From Macrolepiota albuminosa (taxonomy: Eukaryota; Basidiomycota; Agaricomycetes; Agaricales; Agaricaceae), in contig JAMWFC010000031.1 in assembly GCA_027475525.1 (NCBI GenBank), positions 186,001 to 250,000 of the forward strand: 64,000 nucleotides of DNA. The letters are read 5' to 3'. Numbering within the stretch: the stretch's first letter is position 1; the number at the start of each line of letters is the position of its first letter. Below, piece by piece: positions 53,501 through 64,000 of the stretch. The position numbers and the translations under genes were made by a program. The notes under the pieces were generated by a model. That model made no database searches and was not told where the DNA came from. It worked only from the letters and a program-made list of their open reading frames with translations.

Positions 53501-56500
53501 AGACAAACTCCAGGTATCCATTGATTGGGGAGACAACGTCACCCAGGACTGCAAGACCATCCTCGCCACTACAGCCATCGCTCCCCTCAACCAAACCGAG
53601 CATACTACACTAGTCTCCCTCAACGAGAAGCCATTCTACTTAGACTCAGGAGCCACAGTACATATCTCTCCGTGCAGATCCGATTTCGTCACTCTCCAGG
53701 CCATATCACCACGCGCAATCAGAGGCATAGGTGGCTCATCCATAGAAGCAATTGGCATTGGAAAAATACAACTAAACATTCAGAACAGAGCCGAGATCGT
53801 CCTCGAAAACGCCTTGTATATACCCACATCTACCGTACGCCTGATATCAGTCTCTGCATTAGTCTCCGGGATGAATGCTTCTATCACTTTCACCAACATG
53901 GGCGTCACTATCCTCGATAGCAACAGCGGCACACTCCTGGCATCTGGCCCCCTGATTCCAGGACGACGTTTATACACACTTGATCTTCAGGCTGCACTCG
54001 CCGAGCACGCCCTCACTGCTACACAACGACCAATCAAACTCGATACTTGGCATTGGCGTCTGGGCCATGCTAACTACCAGGTCATAGCAACAATGGCACG
54101 TGCAGGCATGCTCCCAGGTACGCCATCCACTTCACTCCTAGCACAACCGAAATGTGATGTTTGTATCCTTGGGAAACAGACAAAAACATCGGTTCCGAAA
54201 GTGCGGGAGGAAGGATGGAGGGCTACTGAGAGACTTATGATCGTGTGGATAGACTTAGCGGGTCCAATGCATGTCCAATCACGTACTGGCAATAAATATG
54301 TTATGGACTTAGTCGACGATTACACAAACATGGTGTGGTCTATCCCCCTCAGATCAAAAGACGAGGCCTTAACGACACTGCAAACCTGGGAACGAGCTAG
54401 GGAACTTGAGACTGGCAAACGCGTTGGCATATTCCGCACAGGAAACGACGGTGAACTCAAGAGTCACGAGATGAACAAATGGCTAAGTTCTATAGGGACC
54501 AGACAGCAATTCGGAGCGCCCTACACCTCAGCCCACATGGGCCGTGTCGAACGCATGCACAGAACGTTACAAGGTAAAGCTAGAACCATGAGGTTAGCTG
54601 CCAAGTGTCCTGAATCCCTATGGGATGAATTTTACCTTACCGCTTCGCACCTGCACCAGAAGACGCCCACTAAATCCCTGAAAGGTAATACACCATTCCA
54701 GCTCTGGCACAATCGACCACCCAACTACTCATACATGCGTGAGATAGGGTGCCGTGCATTCGTCCTGATTCAAAACGAGTACAACCCGAAACTCAGCGCA
54801 CGAAGCATCAAATGCGTGCTTATTGGCTACGGGCTAAACTCCAAGACGTATCGTTGCTACGATCCAATAACAAGGAAAATACATGAGTCCTATCATGTAA
54901 GGTTCCTAGAGCGACATGACGGGCACCCAATTACCACCGAGGTTACCACTTCACTGTCGACACCGACTGCGCCACAGGACGAGCCAAGAACTATCAGCCA
55001 AATCGAGAATACATCTACAGACAATCCTATCGCCCCAGACGACGATGAAGACGAACTACCTATTGCCTCAATCCCATCGACTCCACATGTCCTGGATGAT
55101 CATGCTGCACCACGAGCCGCCGATAACCCGCCGCAAGAAATGATACCACGAAGATCCAACTGCATACCGATACCAACGACTAGGTCGCGACCGGAAAATC
55201 CCCCAGCTACACGCCTCGAACGCGCTATTCAAGACTCTGCATACCGATACCAACGACTAGGTCGCGACCGGAAAATCCCCCAGCTACACGCCTCGAACGC
55301 GCTATTCAAGACTCTCGTGATGCCGCAACCAGGGTTCAAGCAGCAAGGGCCAAACGCCGCCAAGTCGAGACAGCACCAGCTAACACAATACCACAAGACG
55401 CAGCTCGCAGCGACGATCCAGTCCCAAACATCCCCGACCTAGCCAACGTCGCAACCATGGACGAGATAGAACACTTGCTTGCGCTTGCCGAATCGCAGGC
55501 TGATCCCATTACCCTAGATCTAGGCGATGAACCATCGACGTGGCGAGAAGCACTCGAGTCACCTGATGCACACAAGTGGCGAGAAGCATACGAGGACGAG
55601 CTACGGTCACTAAAGGACATGGGAGTCTACAAACTCATACCTAGAGATCAAGTCCCACTGGGCCACAAGATCCGGAAAGGTAGACCCGTCTTCAAAATCA
55701 AGCGCGACGAGACTGGTAAAGCAGTACGGCACAAGGTACGCCTAGTGTTCAAAGGATTTGAACAAATCTATGGGAAAGATTATACTAAAACAACCTCACC
55801 TACTGCACGCATGGAATCATGGCGAGTTCTCCTTCACATCGCCGCTGCAAAGGGGTGGGATGCCACTCAGATCGACGTTAAGACGGCCTTCCTATATGGC
55901 ATTCTCCCCGAAGACAAGACCCAGTACATGCAACAACCAGAGGGATTTGAAGAACCGGGCAAGGAAGATTGGATCTGGTGCCTTATGCGCGGCCTATACG
56001 GGATGAAACAAGCCGGTCGCATCTGGAATACAACCGTGAACGAGAAGATGATCTCATGGGGTTTCATCCGTCTTGCATGTGAGTCCTGCGTCTATTTTCG
56101 CAGACGAGACTCAGGCACTACGATTGCTGCACTGCACGTCGACGACTTCCTGTCGATTTCCAGCTCCAAAACCGAAAACAATCACTTTAAATCGCAGATG
56201 CGCTCCGAGTGGACAATTACAGATCTCGGCATACCAAGATACGTCGTAGGAATTTCTGTCGAATGGGATCGCGGCAGGAAGCTAGTTCAACTATCTCAAA
56301 CCGCATTAATTGACAAGATCATTCACCAATTCGGCCAAAAGGACGCGGCACCACTTTCCCTCCCCCTCGATCCAGGCCTGAAGCTGCGACGGATTGATCG
56401 CTCGACAGTCTCTCATGAGGAACAGCTCGCTTTGAACCGTACGCCGTACCGTTCCCTCGTTGGCTGCTTACTCTACGTAGCGATATCCACGCGCCCGGAC

Positions 56501-57121
56501 ATAGCTTACGCCGTACAACAATTAACGCAGTTCGTCGACAATTACACCACAATTCACTGGAACGCCGCGGTCAGACTGGTGCGGTACCTCAAGGGAACTC
56601 GCGACCTGAAGCTCACCCTTGGTGGCAACGATGGCGTACTCCATCTGACTGGGTTCACTGACTCCGATTGGGCGAATTGCCCAGACACACGACGGAGCAT
56701 CAGCGGATATGCTTGGAGCCTTGGATCTGGCGCAATCTCCTGGGCCGCTAGAAAGCAGAAAACAGTCGCGGCGTCTTCATGCGAGGCCGAGTACATGGCC
56801 GCCTTCGAAAGTGCCCAGGAGTGCGTATGGCTCCGCTCACTCATGAAAGGCATTGGTTACGGCGATATAGTCTCTGCACCGACACCCATCCTCTGCGACA
56901 ACAACGCTGCTATCGACTTGTCAGAGGACCCCACCCTCCATGCGCGAGTCAAACACGTCGACATCAAGTATCATTTCCTTCGCGAACGAGTACAGTCTAA
57001 CGAACTGTGTATCCGATATGTCAATACAAAACATAACGTAGCCGACCTCTTTACTAAAGCCCTGGCCACCCCATTATTCACCCGCCTGCGCGCCCTGCTC
57101 GGTCTTCAGTACTCACCATGA
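53501..57121 (+). CDS. Protease-integrase-RT-RNase H part of element D gag-pol
   Basis: Resumes in the frame of gag after the gypsy insertion. Protease FYLDSGATVHISPC (53634 on); GAG-pre-integrase DTWHWRLGHANYQ and CDVCILGKQT; integrase D, D, E in WIDLAGPMHVQS, RTGNDGELKS and GRVERMHRTLQG; copia RT with GWDATQIDVKTAFLYG, YGMKQAGRIWN and catalytic LHVDDFLS (56136 on); RNase H with GFTDSDWANC, SSCEAEYMA and CDNNAAIDLSED. Ends TGA 57119-57121. The only break is duplication #13 at 55160-55313, which shifts the frame between integrase and RT. Every catalytic residue I looked for is present, so this is the intact reference for decayed B and C. Confidence 0.93.
55160..55313. repeat. 77-bp exact tandem duplication #13 (pol of D)
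   Basis: Copies 55160-55236 and 55237-55313. It separates the integrase frame from the RT frame; counting one copy joins them. Confidence 0.96.
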
Positions 57122-57159
57122 TCCCACGCGAGGAGGAGCGAAGTTCCGGTGAGGAGGAG

Positions 57160-57496
57160 TGTTGGATTACATGGCCACCGTCACCTCGCCCCATCACATA
57201 CATCACATATCACATTACTTTCTTTGTACGCCCTACCTCTTTGATCGATTATTTCTTCCATTGTTTGAACACTTATATATACTACTACGTACACAGACGC
57301 ACCCTCAGTCACTTATTCTGGACTGAGGGTACGTCAATATTCACACCTACGGACTATCAACTTCCTCTAACGTCGTACTATTAGACTCGCATACTTACGA
57401 ACATAATAGGTACGACATAATCATTCAGTCACTTATTCTGGACTGAGGACTCGCATACTTACGAACATAATAGAATATTGGTCTTGAGTTCTAACA
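57160..57496 (+). repeat. 3' LTR of element D
   Basis: 337 bp, identical by eye to 39325-39661, with Y 57309-57328, intron-like 57329-57384, X 57385-57409, fused Y+X 57429-57473. Followed by TAATG, which does not match the 5' flank CATTC. Confidence 0.93.
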
Positions 57497-57925
57497 TAAT
57501 GAGATTAGGCGGCGTTCCTTCATAAGGCGGCAGTACCTCATGGACCTCGAAAATTAATCCTGGATACCGCATCGAACTTCACCGAGCATCTGTCATCTGT
57601 CCAATGTTTTTGTTCCACAGGTGACTGAGTTTGTAGCACCAATGGTTGCATTGGCGCTTGAATTCATTTACCAAATGTATATTATACAATGGCTCAGATG
57701 CGGAATGTCTATGTATTAGCGAAGAAAAAGTAAGAAAAGTCAATCGAGTGAAAACTAGTCAACGGTTCATCCCATAACACACCTTTTGTCCACTTTTCTC
57801 TTACAAGGACATTTGTTTAGGTCACCGGATGGTATATTAATACAGACTTGTTGAAGTCATTCAGAAAAAAATACATACATGAGGCCCGGTTAGTTATCGA
57901 CACAGGCCAGAGGGTAACGATCTTA
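57497..57925. other. Intergenic, no gene seen
   Basis: Downstream flank of element D and 3' side of the HMG-CoA lyase gene. Confidence 0.5.
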
Positions 57926-59130
57926 TTACAACTTCACCTTATGCTCCTTCTCTTCACGTTGTTTCCTCGCACGAATAGCGCGTCCTGCACGACTTACACT
58001 TTCCCGGCCCAACCGCTCACTCATCCACCATCCTATCTCAACCATCTCGTCAAGATTGATTGTCCCATTGTTGGTCCCCACAACCTTGTATGGAGAATCC
58101 TTCAGCGCGTACAGAACATCTTCAGTCGCAACATTTCCTGTTGCACCGGGTGAGTAAGGACAACCGCCCAAACCACCGACAGATGCGTCGATGGTGCGAA
58201 TGCCTTGAGCTAGAGCCGCGAACACATTGGCGACAGCGGTGCCATACGTGTCGTGGAACTTGACATATAATCAGTGACAGGAAATAAGGAGAAAACCTGT
58301 AGGTATCTCACATGGCCCTATAAAATGTCTTAAATATGAATTGTGAAGTATGAATATATAAGACATACAGCAAGTTTCTCAACCGGAACGCTCTTCTTCA
58401 CCTCGTGTACCATTTCCGCCACCTTGGTCGGTGTTCCTTGTCCAACTGTATCCCCCAGACTGACTTCATAACATCCCATATCCATCAATGCCTTCGTGAC
58501 CTCTCTAACGCGAGCAAAATCTACAGGACCAGTATACGGACAAGCGATTACCACACTAACGTAGCCTCTGACACGCAAACCACGGTCTAGAGCTGCACGC
58601 GTGACGGGCTCGAGACGCTGTAACGACTCCAAGATAGTCATGTTCAAATTGGCGCGTGTAAATGCATCGGTGGCAGCAGTAAATATAGAAATTTCGTCCG
58701 TCACTGGAGGGTCAAGTTTGGTCTCGTCGAGTAGTTTGAACAGGTTGTCAAGACCCTTCTGGTTGGGCACAAGCACGGGGTAATGGACTCCAGGCAATCG
58801 ATCCATTTTTGAGATGACTTCCGATGTACCAGCCATCTGGGTCTTAGCTCAATAAATGACAAAAAAGTAATATTATAGAAAGCTCGCCTGAGGCACCCAC
58901 TTTGGGCTTACGAAGCTGCCCGTCTCAATAATCTGAGCACCGGCTCTTCCAAGACGGTTTATGAGCTCGACCTTGACATCAACAGGTATGACTCCCTTTT
59001 CATTCTGGAGTCCGTCTCGCGGTCCAACCTCCACGATGTTAACTAGATTGCTTGTCGAGGTTGCCAAGGTTCTCCTACCAGTCTGATTGCAAGATGTTCG
59101 CAAGGCATATCTTAATGACTGTGATAACAT
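57926..59130 (-). CDS. HMGCL: Hydroxymethylglutaryl-CoA lyase, mitochondrial
   Basis: Splits HMG-CoA into acetoacetate and acetyl-CoA, the last step of leucine breakdown. Exons 59130-58888, 58836-58369, 58317-58312 (6 nt) and 58258-57926 total 1,050 bp, 349 residues, in phase. A Ser/Arg-rich leader ([14 protein letters not shown]) fits mitochondrial import. Then [15 protein letters not shown] (the conserved catalytic Arg-Asp of the family), [57 protein letters not shown] (metal-binding His pair) and [20 protein letters not shown] (catalytic loop Cys). The C-terminus ends HKVKL, not a perfect peroxisomal signal. Intron 1 has a GC donor (CAG/GCGAGC). The first intact metabolic gene after the repeat block. 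Confidence 0.93.
58312..58317 (-). other. 6-nt microexon of HMG-CoA lyase (Gly-His)
   Basis: GGCCAT between TTTTATAG and GTGAGA. Needed to restore the conserved GHFHDTYG stretch; both flanking introns are about 50 nt with GT-AG ends. Confidence 0.85.
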
Positions 59131-60107
59131 AGCGACGGGATTGCCTGACACTGACAGTTCTATTATAGACTCCATGGGTCGGACTAGAGTCGAAATCATC
59201 AGAATGGAACTCACTCTAACGTAGAACAAAGTTGCTCTTAAGGGCAGAGAGATACCTGCTCGTCGGCCGAAAGTCCTCTTAATGATGGACGTGGAGCTAG
59301 CCGATTGATTGAGCAAAGTGCCGATCAGAGTTTTCACGTTCCGAAACTGTGTCCTTTCCCGAACTCGTCAATACTGATATACTAGTACTGAGCTACATCG
59401 ATTTGATCAGTCTAGAGTAGACCTCACAGCACAAAACTTCCCTGCAATGGCCATGCCCCTTTATTCAAACAACCAGGACAGTAAGGACTAGTAAGGCCCT
59501 GCAACCACTTCATCAATACAATCAGAGAGGCACTGTCTCTCCTTGGCTTCAACCCTGACCTCCATGCAAGTCACAGCTTCAGGCGTGGCGCACATCTGCA
59601 GCCACCGCCGCAATTACTCCAATTAAGAAGTACAGCTTTCTAGCCCGATGGTTCAGTGACTCGTACAAGCTATACATCGAAAATGACCCAGGCCGTGTCC
59701 TCTCTTTCCTCCTTCATTTGGCCCACATTCACCTCGTCCCTTTCGAACCTCCGGTTCTACGTTACTTCACTTCTGTGGCTTGAGTTTCGGTTTCTCTCTC
59801 AGGAGGAGGTCCGGCCCTCAAGGACTCAAGAAATACATATCTCTCTCGCAAACCACGTTGGAACTTCCATCCGCTCTCAGATCACGCACTGCTAAACACA
59901 CAGCCTCGAATTAACACATTGTAACAGGCCCAAAGCGCATGTTATGCGCCATTACACAAACTCATATGATCAGATCGTCCCTTTCCGCTCAAACATCGTA
60001 CTTCAGCAATATCTTTACCTATCATTGGTTTCCCAGCCGAAGTTAGATGAGCCCTAGATCAACTGTGTCAAGAGCTGTCACAGCATAACGTCAAGTAAAG
60101 AAGTCAC
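59131..60107. other. Intergenic, no gene seen
   Basis: Upstream of HMG-CoA lyase and downstream of the F-box gene. Only short frames; an in-frame upstream extension of the lyase to 59337 is possible but looks like 5' leader. Confidence 0.5.
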
Positions 60108-62876
60108 TCACGACCTTGTGTTTTGAAAATGCAAATGGATACCTTCTAGAGAGTAAAGCCTCCATTCTCCACATTTTCGACAATAATATTGTGGCTCAGC
60201 AAGTAAGATTACGCCACAACTGGCGTACGGACGTCCATCGTAAAGTTTATTGAAGTAGTCAATCATCTCTATTGGTTTCGAAATCCCATGCCTGTCATTC
60301 ATGGTGTCATGGCGTGAGGAATGTCGGTCTGATTATCACCGTTACATCAAGGCTCACCGGGATTCCAAATGACGAAAAACGTCTTGAATCTTGATACTAC
60401 ATAAGATGCCCATATGATCAGAACAGTGGTTACAGCTCCATCCATGAACGCCTTCTCTGTTCTCGTATAGTTTCACACAAGCCGTCTCTTCGTCGCTTAA
60501 TCTTTCCCATCTCCTGTGATCCTTAAATTCTGCTTCAGTGATATGAGAAACCTTTTAAATTTGATACATGAGTACGAGTGCAAGACCAGAAGCAAAGCGA
60601 GCCTCTGACGCATTCTCTCCATGTAAATATCCTCCAGCCAGGCATGCGCCTTCCGTTCGAGCGATTCGGCGCAGGCCGTTGTATAAGACCGCAGTCCAAG
60701 CACCGAAAACGCAAATCCTGTATATCCAGTTGCAAGGGAGAATACTGTCCAGAAACTGCGAGGCCAAAGAGTGGGAGTAACCCTTGAACAATGGAGGAGC
60801 CATCATGAAAAAATTTGAGAGCGAGCTTGTCGCAGCGTCGGTTGTGCATCAGCACTTCTTTCCAACCTATAAGCGGCGACGAAGAGCTTTCTGAGCAAAG
60901 AAAAACAGCCGTCGCAGTAGCAAGGTGCCCATAGTTTCCAGAACCTAGAGTACTTGTAGTCGCTTGTAAAACTCCGGATTCTGTCATAATTCTGTTCATA
61001 TTCCCCAGAATACGAGCTGTCCAGGTCCAGATGAATATTTGAAAATTGTTCCCGCAAGATGAAAAATCAACAGAAACCTTGGAAGGAGCCTCGATCTGCG
61101 AAACAAAAGGCTCGACGTTCAGCAGCTCCGATGCACGAGGAAGAAGGACCGATCGGGATGCATTCATCTGCCCACTGTCTACAGAGCATTGAATCCATGC
61201 ATGATAAGCTGCCTCCAGGCTACACCGTCGTTTCTCAACAAGCGCTTCGCGTTTCCTCCTCAAACGATTCGTTTGGACTTGGAGGATGCGAGGGTAGTAA
61301 TATTCTTTCACCCGTACCCAATCTATGACACCAGATCATTCAACTATGGCACAAGAATTCGAAGGGCTAGAAGGTACCATGATCACTGAGTGGTCTTGTG
61401 ACGTATATGCCAGGGTGTTTTCGAAAGAGATTGATATCCTTATCGTGGAGGCCTAGTTCTCGAAATTTGTTCCCGATCCTGGAATGCAGCCAACTTCTAA
61501 GAGCGTTCAAGGGATCATATTTGATTGAAGTCTTACTGCTGGACACGATTGATGCGCACCATAAAAAGATCTAGTTTCTGCGCCCTTTTGATACGATTTC
61601 CCCATTTCTTACCATCCTTGGCAATCTGAGAGGGCATCCAGTCAATCGCTGTCGACGACAAAAGTGTATGCTCACTTGGTCCAGGAAACGGAAGAGTTGT
61701 TTCCTTTTCTCTGCAAAATTAAGCCAAGCTCGTACTTGTTCATCCATAGGTAGCGTAGTTGACAAGAACTCGCCGCGCTTGTGGTAGACATAGATGACAT
61801 CAGCCATCCAGAACTCCTTGGAGCCAGTTGAACATTTATCGGTTACTGTTCATCAGAAAGGTCAAAACTAAAAGGAAGCAACCGACACAAGTAGGTTGGG
61901 CAACAAACATCTAGAATATTGAACAAGATGGAGTATGTTGGCGCTGTGACCCTTGAACTTCTTTCGAAATTCATCGGTCGATATAAGGCTAAGTTGTGTA
62001 TCAGAGGACATCGAGCTAGATGACAATGTGGACGCACTTTTCCGCAAGACAGTCTGGACAGATACGCCGTAGTAACCAGAAGTTGATTTCCCAGTCCGCT
62101 ACCTCTTTCACTCCGCATTCCTTTGAAGGCAATCAGCGACGAGTACGAGTATATTAATTCTTTGATATACCTGACAAAGTCGGCTGCCTGCCATAAGCTG
62201 CATCCAAAAGTATAAATTCAAACCTGCCGGGCAAGGCATCAAGTTAGAGCGAGCCAGGCTTGCGATCCAAATCCATTTATTTTCGGGTGAAAGAGCTGTG
62301 CGATGGAAAGCGTGATTCACAAGAGAAAATGAGACGAGGTCTCGCGGTTCCAAAACAAAGAGGATCTGTAGCACTGGTATATCAGCGACGATATCAGTGA
62401 CAAAGAAGACCGTGACCTCGCTAATGATATCAAGCGGAAGGCTGGAAAAATAATCTGGACCACTTGGCTCAGGTAAGGATATTTCTGGCTTGTGGATGGC
62501 TACAAGAACCTTATAGCAGAACAAGAGAACAGAAGCACAAAAATCGCATACCGCATCTAAAGAATTTCCAACTAGTAGGCGATGGTGGGAGCATCCTATT
62601 GTGTCTGTTGCGTTCGAATCCACCGAAGCTTCCATCGCCTTCAAGGTCTTCTAGCCACTGCTCATCGTTTGATTCATCATTGGAACTGATACTGCTAGTA
62701 GTGCTCGTAGAATCATCATCGACACTTTCAACCTCGTCATCATCATTTGGGTCTGATGATAGATCTTCATACTCATACGAGTCGCTGTCATCCCGTGTGC
62801 TAGCTTCCGAATCAGTGTCCCATTCAGAATCACTTTCAGCTGCAGAGTCGCTGCTGTAGAAATCTGGGGAAAGCAT
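60108..62876 (-). CDS. F-box and Cys/His zinc-finger protein (mushroom family)
   Basis: Likely substrate adaptor of an SCF ubiquitin ligase. ATG 62874-62876 (MLSPDFYSSDS), then a long Asp/Ser-rich acidic stretch. F-box: FSSLPLDIISE + ILFVLEPRDLVSFSLVNHAF, split by an intron (about 62440/62370), then NKWIWIASLARSN. Next CGVKEVADWEINFWLLRRIC and PDCLAEK, a CxxC-type pair near 62030. Further exons read KEFWMADVIYVYHKRGEF, DWMPSQIAKDGKKWGNRIKR, FRELGLHDKDINLFRKHPG, EYYYPRILQVQTNRLRRKRE and SELLNVEPFVSQIEAPSKV. Near the end come zinc-finger-like WSCNHCSDHMG...FRHLESRH and YYCRKCGEWRLYSLEGIHLH. Exons join as in related mushroom proteins, but several junctions and the 3' end are approximate. It could be two adjacent genes; the continuous order of family segments argues against that. 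Confidence 0.68.
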
Positions 62877-64000
62877 CACAAAAACACGGAGCCCAACAGG
62901 TGGAACAGTGAATATGTACATACCGCGAGACTACGCGTTAAGATTCACATGTTTTTTTTTGGCAACAGTATGGTTCCTTAACGTATTGTGAGATATTCAC
63001 GAGGCCAGCCAGCTGTCATTCAAATCGTTCTTTAGGGTAGGACGAAATGATTCCCGTGATGATGTATTGATCCCGTATTTGAAAGTGCGACGATAGAAAT
63101 GGAAACTATCCGATATGATAGTAATCCAACATGGACAGTCAATTGCGGGTGGGAAGACTAGAGTTGATATTCCAAAATCTGATCTGTTTCACTGTATTGA
63201 TAAGGCATCTGCAAACCAAGGCCAGGGAGACTGTGGGTCCAGGTACCCTTCTTCGCTAGGAGAAACGCTGGAGAAACACAATCAGATTAGGATTTACACG
63301 GAGTCCTTTTTTGTTCGTATGAAAAGGATACTATCATCGCGGTAAGCGATGAGTTTGGGCGCAAAAAAAACCTCCGAAGGCTAGTGGTAAGTTTGGCAAG
63401 GGACTGACGTGGTCTCGCTAAAGCTGATTCTCAATGGGTTTGGCCGCATTCAAAGCTAAGGGATAAGTACACAGCTACAACTGTTATCGCGACAGTAAGC
63501 ATCGATATGGATCAACATGTTACGAGTAAACCTCATCAAATATGGGGACAACAACCCGAGCCCTAACTCGACATGGAAAGCCAATGAATAAGTCGTCGAA
63601 GTGTAACCGACTTGTCGCTATAGGCGATGCCTCTGACAAGCATCTTTGGTCATTCCTTTTCGATCTGTATAACCAGTTCGCAGTAGCCATGTGTTCCATT
63701 TACGATCAAGATAAACCTGTCTGCGCACTCGAAGTCATTTTGAAAGAAACCAGAGGAAATGCGAAGGTATTCAGCTCTTTTTGCGTTTGAATCCTACATA
63801 TTTCACTATCACACGGACGCGAACTGATGTGGTGAGCTTCAATTCAATCGGGCCTTGAGAGCAGTCGTGATTCGGATGTCAAGCAAATATAGGATCATCT
63901 GAAGAACCATTTGAATGTTTTGAGATGGAAATACATTTCTGTAAGCTTACATTTTATGTACTTCTATGGTCGATGCAGGTTTTCATTTAAGAGTGGCTAT
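62877..64000. other. End of window, no supportable gene
   Basis: Only short frames, the longest at 63542-63790 (plus, 82 codons), without a recognised motif. Confidence 0.5.

Larger units (their letters stand above)
39325..57496 (+). mobile_element. Element D: young Ty1/copia retrotransposon with nested insertions
   Basis: LTRs of 337 bp (39325-39661 and 57160-57496) that look identical by eye. PBS GGTTATGGGCC at 39662, purine tract GTGAGGAGGAG before the 3' LTR. Internal solo LTR G (TSD TTTTG) and gypsy element E (TSD TTTGG). With three 77-bp duplications counted once and the nested insertions left out, the gag-pol frame is continuous. The outer flanks do not form a target duplication (CATTC versus TAATG). 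Confidence 0.93.

Noticed and set aside
1..64000. tRNA, rRNA or CRISPR loci
   Set aside because: No cloverleaf-like gene, rRNA segment or spaced direct-repeat array was seen; the PBS matches only the anticodon arm of tRNA-iMet.

Overview
The window looks like genomic DNA from an Agaricomycete (mushroom-forming basidiomycete). Protein-coding genes are split by many introns of about 50-60 nt. The gene families present (caspase-domain proteins, BTB proteins, F-box/zinc-finger proteins, a small secreted Cys-rich protein) are expanded in that class. More than half of the sequence is LTR retrotransposon.

Layout. 1-360: 5' end of a caspase-domain gene (minus). 1021-2742: complete gag-only LTR element (A). 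3737-6110: decayed CLN3/BTN1 gene with a solo LTR (F) inside. 6494-7774: SAM methyltransferase (minus). 8622-14262: old copia element (B) with a roughly 1-kb element (M) inside. 14263-16592: minisatellite and non-coding DNA. 16593-23361: second decayed copia element (C) with another M copy. 24942-27064 and 28815-30122: two divergently transcribed caspase-domain genes, the second truncated. 30805-32987: CaM-kinase-like gene. 34826-36203: 3'-5' exonuclease. 36831-37919: BTB protein. 38345-38670: small secreted Cys-rich protein. 39325-57496: young copia element (D) containing a solo LTR (G) and an 11.5-kb Ty3/gypsy chromovirus (E) that carries an extra ORF of about 1,072 codons. 57926-59130: HMG-CoA lyase. 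60108-62876: F-box/zinc-finger protein.

Three observations stand out. (1) The LTRs of copia elements B, C and D each contain a 52-56 nt GT...AG segment that looks like a spliceosomal intron, and a few nucleotides downstream the same LTR carries the two flanking exons already joined. The exon copies match within an LTR but differ between families. (2) Chromovirus E has a large uncharacterised ORF in the env position. (3) Thirteen exact tandem duplications, every one with period 77 bp and unrelated sequence, lie across the window. They are almost certainly uncollapsed 77-mer contig overlaps from assembly. Counting each once restores reading frames in A, D and E and equalises the two LTRs of C, so coordinates and frame breaks here must be read with that in mind.

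The older elements are strongly CpG-poor, and many of the disabling changes in CLN3, C and E are C-to-T or G-to-A. This points to methylation-linked deamination acting on repeats and their surroundings.
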